DNA from: Alloboseaceae bacterium BT-24-1
GTDB taxonomy: Bacteria > Pseudomonadota > Alphaproteobacteria > Rhizobiales > Beijerinckiaceae
NCBI GenBank assembly: GCA_025846845.1
Contig: JAOYTL010000003.1
Location: 372,001 to 436,000 of the forward strand
Reading direction: 5' to 3'
Length of the DNA stretch: 64,000 nucleotides
The position numbers were made by a program, and so were the translations under genes. Within the stretch, counting starts at the first letter, position 1, and each line of letters begins with the position of its first letter. The notes beneath the pieces were generated by a model. It was not told the origin of the DNA. It did no database searches and was given only the letters and a program-made list of their open reading frames with translations. Shown piece after piece: positions 25,816 to 33,704 of this stretch.

Positions 25816-26622
25816 ATGACCCTCCACGTCCCTCCTCCCGAGACTGTCCTCGATCCGCAGCCGCTGCTCTCGGTCGCGAAGGTCTCCCGCTTCTATGGCG
25901 AGCGCATCGGCTGCGCCGACGTCTCCTTTGATCTCTGGCCGGGCGAGGTACTGGGGATCGTCGGCGAATCCGGTTCCGGCAAGTCGACCTTGCTGCGCTG
26001 CCTTGCCGGCATCGACAAGCCCGACCAGGGCGAGGTCCTGTTCCGCGGTGGCGCTGAGCCGCTCGACATCTATTCGGTCGCCGAGCAGGAGCGGCGCCGG
26101 CTGATGCGCACCGCCTGGGGCATCGTCCACCAGAACCCGCGCGACGGGCTGCGCATGGACGTCTCGGCCGGCGGCAATGTCGGCGAGCGCTTGATGGACA
26201 ATGGTGCCCGCCATTACGGCCGGATCCGCGAAACCGCGCTCGACTGGCTGCAGCGCGTCGAGATCGCCGGCAACCGCATCGACGACCGGCCGCGCCAGTT
26301 CTCCGGCGGCATGCAGCAGCGCCTGCAGATCGCCCGCGTGCTGGTCTCCGAGCCGAAGCTGGTCTTCATGGACGAGCCCACCGGCGGCCTCGACGTCTCC
26401 GTGCAGGCTCGCCTGCTCGACCTGCTGCGCGTGCTGGTGCGCGATCTCGGCCTCGCCGCGATCATCGTCACCCATGACCTTGCCGTCGCCCGCCTGCTCA
26501 CCGACCGATTGATGGTGATGAAGGATGGCCGCGTCGTCGAGCAGGGCCTGACCGACCAGGTCCTCGACGACCCCCATCACGCCTACACGCAATTGCTGAC
26601 TTCGGCGGTGCTGACGGTATGA
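25816..26622 (+). CDS. phnK: C-P lyase ABC-type ATPase PhnK
   Basis: PhnK is an ABC-like ATPase that docks on the PhnGHIJ core and drives its conformational cycle rather than transport. The 268-residue protein has Walker A GESGSGKST, signature FSGGMQQR, Walker B LVFMDEP and the switch region IIVTHDLAVARLL. The N-terminal extension is slightly longer than in E. coli. A palindromic repeat separates it from phnJ, and a second repeat type separates it from phnL. Confidence 0.95.
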   Translation: MTLHVPPPETVLDPQPLLSVAKVSRFYGERIGCADVSFDLWPGEVLGIVGESGSGKSTLLRCLAGIDKPDQGEVLFRGGAEPLDIYSVAEQERRRLMRTAWGIVHQNPRDGLRMDVSAGGNVGERLMDNGARHYGRIRETALDWLQRVEIAGNRIDDRPRQFSGGMQQRLQIARVLVSEPKLVFMDEPTGGLDVSVQARLLDLLRVLVRDLGLAAIIVTHDLAVARLLTDRLMVMKDGRVVEQGLTDQVLDDPHHAYTQLLTSAVLTV

Positions 26623-26643
26623 CCCTCTCGCCGCATCCTCACC

Positions 26644-26730
26644 CGTCATGGTCGGGCTTGTCCCGACCATCCACGCCTTCGTTCTTCGAGAGCGGTATTC
26701 AAGACGTGGATGCTCGCCACAAGGGCGAGC
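26644..26730 (+). repeat. Second palindromic repeat family, copy 2 (phnK-phnL gap)
   Basis: It begins CCGTCATGGTCGGGCTTGTC, continues through CCACGCCTTC and AAGACGTGGATG, and closes with TGCTCGCCACAAGGGCGAGC. It has the same nested hairpin layout as the copies at 12661 and 38603, with diverged right-end hairpin bases that remain self-complementary. Confidence 0.75.
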
Positions 26731-26788
26731 AGGACGGTGGAGCCTTCGTCACAACCGCGTCACCCCGAGCCCGCAAGGCAGTGCGACC

Positions 26789-27487
26789 ATGACTACGATG
26801 ATTCACGTCGAGAACGTCGCCAAGGAATTCACCCTGCACAATCAGGGCGGCGTGCGCCTGCCGGTGTTCGGCAACGTCAACTTTACGGTCTCCGCCGGTG
26901 AGGCGCTGGTGCTGGCGGGCGCGTCCGGTGCCGGCAAATCGAGCCTGCTGCGCATCCTCTATGGCAATTACCGGCCGACCTCCGGCAGCATCGCCATCAC
27001 CCATGGCGGCCGGCCGATCGACATCGTTTCGGCGGTGCCGCGTACCGTGCTCGACATCCGCCGCCGCACGCTCGGCTTCGTCTCGCAGTTCCTGCGGGTG
27101 ATCCCGCGCGTCTCGGCGCTCGACATCGTCCGCGATCCACTGCTCGCCCGCGGCGCCTCGCCCGAGGAAGCGAGCGAACGCGCCAGGACCATGCTGGCGC
27201 GCCTCAACCTGCCGCAGCGGCTCTGGGACCTCGCCCCGGCGACCTTCTCCGGCGGCGAACAGCAGCGCGTCAACATCGCCCGCTCCTTCGTCGATCCCTC
27301 GCCGATCATGCTGATCGACGAGCCGACCGCCTCGCTCGACGCCAATAACCGCAATGTCGTCGTCAAGCTGATCGCCGAGGCGCGCGAGCAGGGTTCCGCC
27401 ATCGTCGGTATCTTCCATGACGAGGCCGTGCGAGAGGCTGTCGCGACCCGCTATCTCGACATCACCGATTTCCGGAAGGCCGCCTGA
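26789..27487 (+). CDS. phnL: C-P lyase ABC-type ATPase PhnL
   Basis: PhnL is the second ABC-like ATPase of the C-P lyase machinery, needed for the nucleotide transfer step with PhnI. The 232-residue product, close to the 226 of E. coli, has Walker A GASGAGKSS, a PhnL-type FVSQFLRVIPRVSALDIV loop, signature FSGGEQQR and Walker B IMLIDEP. ATG 26789 removes 47 residues of spurious upstream frame that reads through the repeat. It overlaps phnM by one base. Confidence 0.95.
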   Translation: MTTMIHVENVAKEFTLHNQGGVRLPVFGNVNFTVSAGEALVLAGASGAGKSSLLRILYGNYRPTSGSIAITHGGRPIDIVSAVPRTVLDIRRRTLGFVSQFLRVIPRVSALDIVRDPLLARGASPEEASERARTMLARLNLPQRLWDLAPATFSGGEQQRVNIARSFVDPSPIMLIDEPTASLDANNRNVVVKLIAEAREQGSAIVGIFHDEAVREAVATRYLDITDFRKAA

Positions 27488-28626
27488 TGTCCACCATCCT
27501 GACCAATGCCCGCCTGATCCTCGAGGACGAGGTCGTCACCGGGACCATCGCCTTCGACGAGAGCGGCATCCGCTCGGTCGACCATGCGCGCTCCTCCCTG
27601 CCGGAGGCGATCGATGTCCAGGGCGACTATGTCGCGCCCGGCCTCGTCGAGATGCACACCGACAACATGGAAAAGCACTTCATGCCGCGCCCGAAGGTCT
27701 TCTGGCCGAACGGGCTCGCGGCGGCTTTGGTCCACGATGCGCAGATGGCGGCCGCCGGCGTCACCACCGTCTACGATGCGATCTGCGCCGGCACGCCCTT
27801 CTCGGCCAAGGACTATCGCAAGGACATCTTCGCCGATGTGATGGATGCACTGCGACTCGGCACCGCCGAGAACGTCTTCCGCATCGACCACCGCATCCAT
27901 ATGCGTTGCGAGCTGACCAGCCCAGACCTGCTCAAGGATATCGAGCCCTATCAGGACGACAGCCTCGTCCAGCTGGTCTCGCTGATGGACCACACGCCCG
28001 GCCAGCGGCAATGGCGCGACATCGCGCATTTGCGCACCTATGCGATTGGCAATGGCAAGACCGAGGCCGAGTTCGAGGAGGACGTCGTCGTCCGCCAGCG
28101 CGAGGGTCAGGCCAATGTCGGCCGCAACTGGAGCGCCGTGGTCGAGATGTTCCAGGCGCGCGGCATCCCGATTGCCACCCATGACGACACCACGGTCGAG
28201 CATGTCGAGGCCGGCATCGCCTCGGGCGCCGTGATCTCGGAATTCCCGACCACGGTCGAGGCGGCGCAGGCCGCCAAGCAGCGCGGCCTCGCCACCATCG
28301 CCGGCGCTCCGAACGTGGTCCGTGGCGGCTCGCATTCCGGCGGCGTTTCGGTGGCGGAGCTGGCCGAGAAGGACCTGCTCGACGGTCTCTCCTCCGACTA
28401 TGTCCCGGCAAGCCTGCTCCAGGCCGTGCTCAAGCTCAACGACAAGCACGGCATCGCCCTGCCCGCGGCGATGGCCAAGGTGACCTGGAAGGTCGCCGAC
28501 ATCCTCGGCCTCAGGGATCGCGGCCACCTCAAGCCCGGCCTGCGCGCCGATCTCGTGCGCTTCCGGGCGCTGGGCGCGACGCCGGTGATCACCACCGTCT
28601 GGTCGCAGGGACGCCGGGCCTTCTGA
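27487..28626 (+). CDS. phnM: Ribose-1-phosphonate 5-triphosphate diphosphatase PhnM
   Basis: PhnM, an amidohydrolase-fold enzyme, removes diphosphate from ribose-1-phosphonate 5-triphosphate to give the substrate of PhnJ. The 379-residue protein has the metal-binding elements of the family: LVEMHTDNMEKHF near residue 55, the central IATHDDTT, and EFPTTVEAA. The C-terminal strand returns the small beta domain (GLRADLVRF). It overlaps phnL by one base and is followed 7 nt later by the DUF1045 gene. Confidence 0.96.
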   Translation: MSTILTNARLILEDEVVTGTIAFDESGIRSVDHARSSLPEAIDVQGDYVAPGLVEMHTDNMEKHFMPRPKVFWPNGLAAALVHDAQMAAAGVTTVYDAICAGTPFSAKDYRKDIFADVMDALRLGTAENVFRIDHRIHMRCELTSPDLLKDIEPYQDDSLVQLVSLMDHTPGQRQWRDIAHLRTYAIGNGKTEAEFEEDVVVRQREGQANVGRNWSAVVEMFQARGIPIATHDDTTVEHVEAGIASGAVISEFPTTVEAAQAAKQRGLATIAGAPNVVRGGSHSGGVSVAELAEKDLLDGLSSDYVPASLLQAVLKLNDKHGIALPAAMAKVTWKVADILGLRDRGHLKPGLRADLVRFRALGATPVITTVWSQGRRAF

Positions 28627-28633
28627 GCACAGC

Positions 28634-29335
28634 ATGACTGAGGCCACGCCGCGCTACGCACTCTACTATGCTCCCGCCGCCGACTGCGCCCTCTGGCGCT
28701 TCGGCAGCGCGACGCTCGGCTATGACGCCGTCACCGGCGCGGACATCGATTTCGCCGTGCCGCCAGGCTGCGAAGGTCTCGACTGGCCGGAGGTGACGGC
28801 CGAACCGCGCCGCTACGGCTTCCACGCCACGTTGAAGGCGCCGTTCGAGCTCGCCAATGGCCGCAACGAGGGCGCCTTGCGCGCCTTCGCCCGCAACTAT
28901 GTCGCCGGACGCCCGCCGGTCCGGCTCGCCGGGCTTTCCGTCAACGCGCTCGGCCGCTTCATCGCCCTCACCCCCTCCGAACCGAGCGAGGCGCTGCAGC
29001 GCTTCGCCTTCGACATCGTCCAGGCTTTCGAGCCCTTCCGCGCACCGTTGTCACAGATCGATCTGGCGCGCCGTCTCCAGAGCCCGCTGACGCCGGCGCA
29101 CCGGGCCTATCTCGAAGCCTATGGCTACCCTTATGTCGACGACGCCTTCCGCTTCCACATGACGCTGACCGGCTCGCTGCCGGACGGTGGGGTCGCCCCC
29201 GTCAAGGCAGCGCTCATACAGGCTTATGCGCAAGCTCTGCCGACAGGCCCGGTGCAGATCGACCGCGTCGCCATCTTCAAGCAGGAGAGCCGCACCAGCC
29301 GCTTCGTGCTGCTCGACAACATCCCGCTCGGCTGA
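28634..29335 (+). CDS. DUF1045 protein, 2H phosphoesterase fold, phosphonate-linked
   Basis: This 233-residue cytosolic protein belongs to DUF1045, a family found with phn genes. Two HxT signatures mark the 2H phosphoesterase fold: H64-A-T66 in RYGFHATLKAPF and H175-M-T177 in FHMTLTGSL, spaced as in enzymes that open cyclic phosphates. PhnJ produces 5-phosphoribosyl 1,2-cyclic phosphate, normally opened by PhnP, and no phnP is present in this cluster. The inference is that this protein does that job. It is co-transcribed with phnM (7-nt gap) and precedes the acyltransferase gene. Activity is not proven by sequence. Confidence 0.85.
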   Translation: MTEATPRYALYYAPAADCALWRFGSATLGYDAVTGADIDFAVPPGCEGLDWPEVTAEPRRYGFHATLKAPFELANGRNEGALRAFARNYVAGRPPVRLAGLSVNALGRFIALTPSEPSEALQRFAFDIVQAFEPFRAPLSQIDLARRLQSPLTPAHRAYLEAYGYPYVDDAFRFHMTLTGSLPDGGVAPVKAALIQAYAQALPTGPVQIDRVAIFKQESRTSRFVLLDNIPLG

Positions 29336-29359
29336 GCGCTTTTCGCAAGGAAGCCCGTC

Positions 29360-29980
29360 ATGGCAGGCAAGAAGCTCGGGCTCGAACCCGTGATCGATCC
29401 GACCGCCAGGGTCCGCGACGCCGTGCTCGGCCGCTATACCGAGATCGGCGCCCGCACCGCCTTCGCCGAGTCGACGCTCGGCGACTACTCCTATGTCGTG
29501 AACGATTCCGACGTGATCTACACGACGATCGGCAAGTTCTGCTCGATCGCGGCGCATACCCGGATCAACCCCGGCAACCATCCGATGCAGCGGGCGAGCC
29601 AGTCGCATTTCACCTATCGCGCCAGCGCCTATTTCGAGGATGCTGAGGACGATGCCGCCTTCTTCGACTGGCGCCGCTCGACCCCGGTGACGATCGGCCA
29701 TGATGTCTGGATCGGCCATGGCGCGATTGTGCTCGCCGGGCGCAGCATCGGCACCGGCGCGGTCGTGGCGGGCGGCGCGGTCGTGACCAAGGACGTGCCG
29801 GACTACACCATCGTCGCCGGCAACCCGGCCCGGATCATCCGCCGGCGTTTCCCTGAGGAGATCGCCGAGCGGCTGAAGGCGCTCGCCTGGTGGGATTGGG
29901 AGCATGCGAAACTACGCACCGCGCTCGACGACTTTCGGGCGCTGCCGGTCGAGGCGTTCCTGGAAAAATACGAGGGCTGA
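29360..29980 (+). CDS. Phosphonate-associated left-handed beta-helix acetyltransferase
   Basis: The 206-residue product is a hexapeptide-repeat acyltransferase of the type found at the ends of phn operons. Hexapeptide turns run through VIDPTARVRDAVLGRYTEIG and TIGHDVWIGHGAIVLAGRSIGTGAVVAGGAVVTKDV. The conserved NPGNHPM stretch holds the likely catalytic His, and AGNPARIIRRRF closes the helix, as in chloramphenicol-type xenobiotic acetyltransferases. Substrate is unknown; N-acetylation of an aminoalkylphosphonate, as PhnO does, is one possibility. It begins 24 nt after DUF1045 and is the last gene of the operon. Confidence 0.88.
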   Translation: MAGKKLGLEPVIDPTARVRDAVLGRYTEIGARTAFAESTLGDYSYVVNDSDVIYTTIGKFCSIAAHTRINPGNHPMQRASQSHFTYRASAYFEDAEDDAAFFDWRRSTPVTIGHDVWIGHGAIVLAGRSIGTGAVVAGGAVVTKDVPDYTIVAGNPARIIRRRFPEEIAERLKALAWWDWEHAKLRTALDDFRALPVEAFLEKYEG

Positions 29981-29993
29981 CCGCCAACGGGCT

Positions 29994-30533
29994 TCAGCCC
30001 GCCTTCGCAGCCTTCGCCCGTTCGATCGCCTCGACGATCAGCTGCTTGGCCTTGGTTGCGTCGCCCCAGCCGGTGAGCTTCACCCATTTGCCGGGCTCGA
30101 GATCCTTGTAATGCTCGAAGAAGTGCTGGATCTGGTCGAGCGTGATCTGTGGCAGATCTGTGTAGTTCGTCACGTTCTCATAGCGCTTGGTCAGCTTGGG
30201 AACCGGCACGGCGATGATCTTCTCGTCGCCGCCGCCTTCATCCTCCATCATCATCACGCCGATCGGGCGAACCGCGATGTAGGAGCCCGGCACCAGCGGG
30301 CGCGTATTGGCGACCAGAACATCGCAGGGATCACCGTCTTCCGACAGCGTATGCGGGATGAAGCCGTAATTCCCGGGATAGCGCATCGGCGTATAGAGGA
30401 AGCGGTCGACGAACAGCGTGCCCGCTTCCTTGTCCATCTCGTACTTGATCGGCTCGCCGCCAATGGCGACCTCGATCACGACGTTGACCTCTTCCGGGGG
30501 ATTCTTGCCGATGGCGATGGCGTCGAGCCGCAT
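29994..30533 (-). CDS. ppa: Inorganic pyrophosphatase (family I)
   Basis: The 179-residue soluble enzyme hydrolyses pyrophosphate and so pulls biosynthetic reactions forward. Family I signatures are present: EMDKEAGTLFVDRFLYTPMRYPGNYGFIP split over two blocks, and the metal-binding DGDPCDVLV. Start 30533 (MRLDAIAIG) gives the usual length; the longer in-frame upstream sequence is not conserved in type. It converges on the phn acyltransferase gene, ending 13 nt away, with a small GGGCT-TC-AGCCC hairpin at the junction that could act as a terminator. Confidence 0.96.
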   Translation of the reverse strand: MRLDAIAIGKNPPEEVNVVIEVAIGGEPIKYEMDKEAGTLFVDRFLYTPMRYPGNYGFIPHTLSEDGDPCDVLVANTRPLVPGSYIAVRPIGVMMMEDEGGGDEKIIAVPVPKLTKRYENVTNYTDLPQITLDQIQHFFEHYKDLEPGKWVKLTGWGDATKAKQLIVEAIERAKAAKAG

Positions 30534-30679
30534 GTACCTGACCTGTCGATGACAAAACTTCGGGCGCCTTATGCGCGTTCCAGCCGCAAAGGCCAAGCCC
30601 GGGCTTTAGTCGCAACGGGTTACCGATTTGCGCAAGCCGGCAGGCGCTGCTATCGGGCCGGCATGACAGGTGCGATTCC

Positions 30680-31402
30680 ATGCTGAACCACTGGCGACGG
30701 CCGGAAGACCGTTATGCCCGGCGCATGGCGCGGATCGCGCGCTGGGACCGCCCCTTGAGCGGCCGGTTCGACCGCGCGCGTGCCTGGACCAACATGCTGC
30801 TGGCCGACCACGGCATTTTCCGGCTCGCCTATCTCAACGCCCACCGCGTCACGCCGCAGCTCTGGCGCGCCGCCCAGCCGGCACCGACCGACATCGCCTG
30901 GTTCGCCCGCCAGGGCGTGAAGACCATCGTCAACCTGCGCGGCGGCCGCGAGCACGGCGCCTGGCCGCTGCAGAAGGAAGCCTGCGAGCGTCACGGCATT
31001 GCGCTCGTCGAATTCGTGCTGCGCTCGCGCGGAGCGCCGGACCGCGACACCCTCCTCGCCGCGCCAGCCTTCTTCGCCGGGCTGCAGACACCTGCATTGG
31101 TCCATTGCAAATCCGGCGCCGACCGGGCCGGCTTCTTCGCCGCGCTCTATCTGCTGGTCCATGAGAAGCGGCCGCTCGCCGAGGCGATGGCAGAGCTCTC
31201 GCTGCGCTATGGCCATTTCCGCTTCGCCAAGACCGGCATCCTCGACGCCTTCTTCGAGACCTACGCGCGAGAGGGCGCCAGCAAGGGGACGCCGTTTCTC
31301 GACTGGGTCGCCAGGGACTACGATCCCGAGCGGCTCGAGCGCGAGTTCAAGCCGGGCTTCTTCTCATCTCTGCTCGCCGACCGGCTGATCCGCCGGGAGT
31401 AG
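30680..31402 (+). CDS. Dual-specificity/tyrosine phosphatase-like protein
   Basis: A 240-residue cytosolic protein with the CX5R phosphatase loop HCKSGADRAG (Cys143, Arg149). The general-acid region and the lead-in IVNLRGGREHG are also of dual-specificity type. The N-terminal 30 residues are strongly basic (NHWRRPEDRYARRMARIARW) and may contact membrane or nucleic acid. It is divergent from ppa and converges on the flippase gene. Substrate could be phosphoprotein, phosphoinositide-like lipid or an envelope phosphate intermediate; sequence does not decide. Confidence 0.85.
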   Translation: MLNHWRRPEDRYARRMARIARWDRPLSGRFDRARAWTNMLLADHGIFRLAYLNAHRVTPQLWRAAQPAPTDIAWFARQGVKTIVNLRGGREHGAWPLQKEACERHGIALVEFVLRSRGAPDRDTLLAAPAFFAGLQTPALVHCKSGADRAGFFAALYLLVHEKRPLAEAMAELSLRYGHFRFAKTGILDAFFETYAREGASKGTPFLDWVARDYDPERLEREFKPGFFSSLLADRLIRRE

Positions 31403-31403
31403 A

Positions 31404-31447
31404 GCAATTCCAGCAGAAGTGCGCAGCGGTTCTGCGTCCGGAATTGC
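31404..31447. repeat. Third inverted repeat type, bidirectional terminator candidate
   Basis: GCAATTCC and GGAATTGC bracket a middle (AGCAGAAGTGCGCAGCGGTTCTGCGTC) that itself pairs through GCAGAA and TTCTGC. It starts right after the phosphatase stop and ends 22 nt before the convergent flippase stop. The type recurs between rhizobial genes; only one copy was noticed here. Confidence 0.65.
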
Positions 31448-31468
31448 GAGAGAACAAGCAGCTAGCGC

Positions 31469-32917
31469 TCAGGCTCGCGCGCCGATCGGCGGCGCATCGC
31501 CGATCCCGGTCCAGGTCAAGCGCAAATGCAGCAGCAACCTGGCCAGCGAGACCAGGCCGATCGCGACGAGCACGGCCGGAGACAGACTGCCGAACCCCCA
31601 GATCACGGCCGCCGCCGCGGCCAGCGCGATCGCATTGGCGGTCATCTGGTCGCGTGGGCGCGACGAGAACGTCCCCATTTCCTGCAACGGCCCGACCAGC
31701 GCGCTGCAGCCGTAGAACAGCGCCATGATCGCCATCACTTCGCCGATACCGCCCCATTTGGTGCCACCGAGGATGATCTCGTCCGCGATGATCGCCACGA
31801 GCGCAATCGCGAGGAACAGCGTCGCCACGATCGCCACCATGCCCAGCGTCAGCAGACGCGCGCGCTTCTGACGATCCGCGCCCTCCTGCTTGCGCAGGTC
31901 GCTCATCACCAATGGAATCGTCACCGCACCGAACATCTGCGCCGGCATGTCCAGCAGGCGCGTCGCCAGCGCCACATGCGCCGCCAGCACCGGATTGCTC
32001 GCCAGAGGCAAAGCCAGCAGCGGCGCAGCCGAGAAGCCGAACGAAAGCAGTGCGGACGGCAGCAGATAAGTCGGCGAATTCTTCCACTGCCGACCGGAAG
32101 CGCGCAGTTCAGCGCGCGACCAGCGCAATGGATGCATCAGCGGCAGCAGCGAATGACGCCGGCGCCAAGCGAGGTAGACCGCAGCCACGGCATGGCCGAA
32201 GGCGTCTGCGGCGAACAGCGCCAGGGCCGTAGGCCCCAGCGGCCAGATCAGCAGGATCATCATCCCGGGCTGGACCAGCGCCTGGACGATGTTGCTGTTG
32301 CCGATCGTGGCAAAATCACCCTCGGCAGTCGCCTCGGCCAGGATCAGCCGAATCGCCGCCCGGCTCGCAAGCGAGATCAGGAAGAGCCCGCCGAAACCGC
32401 GCAGCAGCCAGCCTTCCGCCGCCGCGAACAGGATCACGACTGTCATCACACCCAGGAAAATCGCGCCGGCAGCCAGCGCGAGCCGAAAGGCGCGGCCGAG
32501 ATGCCAACGGCCGCTATTCTGGAAAAAAACGGCCTCGAAACGCAGCAATGCCGCGATCGAAACGAAGTTCGCTAGCGCCGCGAAGACCGCGAAGTCGGCG
32601 AAGACCTTGGGCGGACAGAGAGCAGCCGCCAGCAGCAACCCCCAGACCGACAGAAAGCGCGCCTGCACGAAACGCAGCGCCAGCATCGCACCATCGCGAA
32701 AGCCGGCGCGCTTGGTGAGCGATGCGACCGCCGCCTTCGGCCCCATCGCAGCCGGCGTCAGGCCGATCAAATCCTTGGCCAGGCTGACCCGTGTCAAGGC
32801 AAGCTGCGCCGCCATATCCGCGTCCTCCGCCGGAAGCTCGGGCAGGTCATCCGCGCTTGCCGGCTGGCCACGGCGCTCGCCTGCCAGAGCCTGAGCGCGA
32901 TCGATCGGATCGATCAC
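31469..32917 (-). CDS. Polysaccharide flippase-like membrane protein (MATE/Wzx type)
   Basis: A 482-residue integral membrane protein with about twelve hydrophobic segments and a 75-residue cytoplasmic N-terminal tail, resembling oligosaccharide flippases of the MOP superfamily. Typical features are the FRDGAMLALRFVQARFLSVWGLLLAAAL opening helix region and the loop RLLDMPAQMFGAVTIPLVMSDLRKQ in the second half. GTG 32917, with GGAG 9 nt before it, is preferred over TTG 32938. It would move a lipid-linked glycan across the inner membrane. No glycosyltransferases are adjacent, so the cargo is unknown. Confidence 0.75.
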   Translation of the reverse strand: MIDPIDRAQALAGERRGQPASADDLPELPAEDADMAAQLALTRVSLAKDLIGLTPAAMGPKAAVASLTKRAGFRDGAMLALRFVQARFLSVWGLLLAAALCPPKVFADFAVFAALANFVSIAALLRFEAVFFQNSGRWHLGRAFRLALAAGAIFLGVMTVVILFAAAEGWLLRGFGGLFLISLASRAAIRLILAEATAEGDFATIGNSNIVQALVQPGMMILLIWPLGPTALALFAADAFGHAVAAVYLAWRRRHSLLPLMHPLRWSRAELRASGRQWKNSPTYLLPSALLSFGFSAAPLLALPLASNPVLAAHVALATRLLDMPAQMFGAVTIPLVMSDLRKQEGADRQKRARLLTLGMVAIVATLFLAIALVAIIADEIILGGTKWGGIGEVMAIMALFYGCSALVGPLQEMGTFSSRPRDQMTANAIALAAAAAVIWGFGSLSPAVLVAIGLVSLARLLLHLRLTWTGIGDAPPIGARA

Positions 32918-33096
32918 GTCACATCGCTCCGCCGGCAAGAGGCTGCGCCTTTATGGTTAACGCTTGGTAAATGCTTTGACTTCCATGACATCGCCGGCCG
33001 CCCCCCGTATCGCGCGCGGCTTATGGCAGAAACGTGGCGATTGACGTCATTTGTCAGTGATCGGGCTGCGACCCTTCGCACGCATCAAAGAAGAGA

Positions 33097-33123
33097 GGCC
33101 TCCACCAGCAGACGGTGAAGGCC
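33097..33123 (-). terminator. Terminator downstream of hutX
   Basis: On the minus strand GGCCTTCACC-GTCTGCT-GGTGGAGGCC forms a 10-bp stem with one G-U pair, followed by the T-rich TCTCTTCTTT. It begins 37 nt past the hutX stop and would end the hmuQ-hutX transcript. Confidence 0.7.
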
Positions 33124-33159
33124 CCACAGTTCGTCGATCTGGCCGAGAGCCGGCAATGA

Positions 33160-33690
33160 TCAGGCGAAGCTTCTCTGCAGCGCCTCGAAGCGCTCGACCT
33201 GATCCGGCAGCAATTCGCGGGCCTCGTCGCGGCGGACGAAGACCTTGAACATCGCCTCGCCGGCGCCGTTGAAGAACTGCACCGAGCAGGAGCGGCGGCC
33301 ATGGAACTGCCGGTCGACCAGATAGATCGCCTTGCAATTGCCCGCCTTGATGTGCCCGCCGATCGGGCTGTCGCCGTGGATGTTGTAGTAGCCATGCCCG
33401 AACGAGCCGACCGGCAGCGAGCCCTCGCATTCGAGCACGATGTCGGGCGTGTGCACGATGAAGAGCACCGTGCCCCAGCTCGAAAGCTCCTGCCAGAGCG
33501 CCTCGAAGCGCTCGGCCGCAATATAGCGGCGCTGCTCGTCCGGCGTGGCCTCGAGCACCGCGAGCGTCGAAACGCCGTGCTCGCGCGCGACCGCCTCGAT
33601 CACCCCGTCCGGCTTGGCGGCGAGTGCCGCACGGACCTTCTCCATGGCATCGGCGGAAGCAGCCGGCGCCTGCGTCTCAGCGAGCGACAT
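33160..33690 (-). CDS. hutX: Heme utilization cytosolic carrier HutX/ChuX family
   Basis: The 176-residue product belongs to the HutX/ChuX family of cytosolic heme-handling proteins that bind heme after import and pass it to degradation. The conserved core reads WGTVLFIVHTPDIVLECEGSLP, followed by GHGYYNIHGDSPIGGHI and FHGRRSCSVQFFNGAGEAMFKVFVRRDE, typical of the family. It lies 14 nt downstream of the heme monooxygenase gene on the same strand and is divergent from hmuTUV, so the locus covers import, buffering and breakdown. Confidence 0.92.
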   Translation of the reverse strand: MSLAETQAPAASADAMEKVRAALAAKPDGVIEAVAREHGVSTLAVLEATPDEQRRYIAAERFEALWQELSSWGTVLFIVHTPDIVLECEGSLPVGSFGHGYYNIHGDSPIGGHIKAGNCKAIYLVDRQFHGRRSCSVQFFNGAGEAMFKVFVRRDEARELLPDQVERFEALQRSFA

Positions 33691-33704
33691 GGTCCTTTAG
33701 CCCC

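Noticed and set aside
26648..26788. N-terminal extension of PhnL reading through the second-family repeat
   Set aside because: Unlike phnI, a well-placed ATG (26789) after the repeat gives the normal PhnL length, so there is no need to translate the repeat here.
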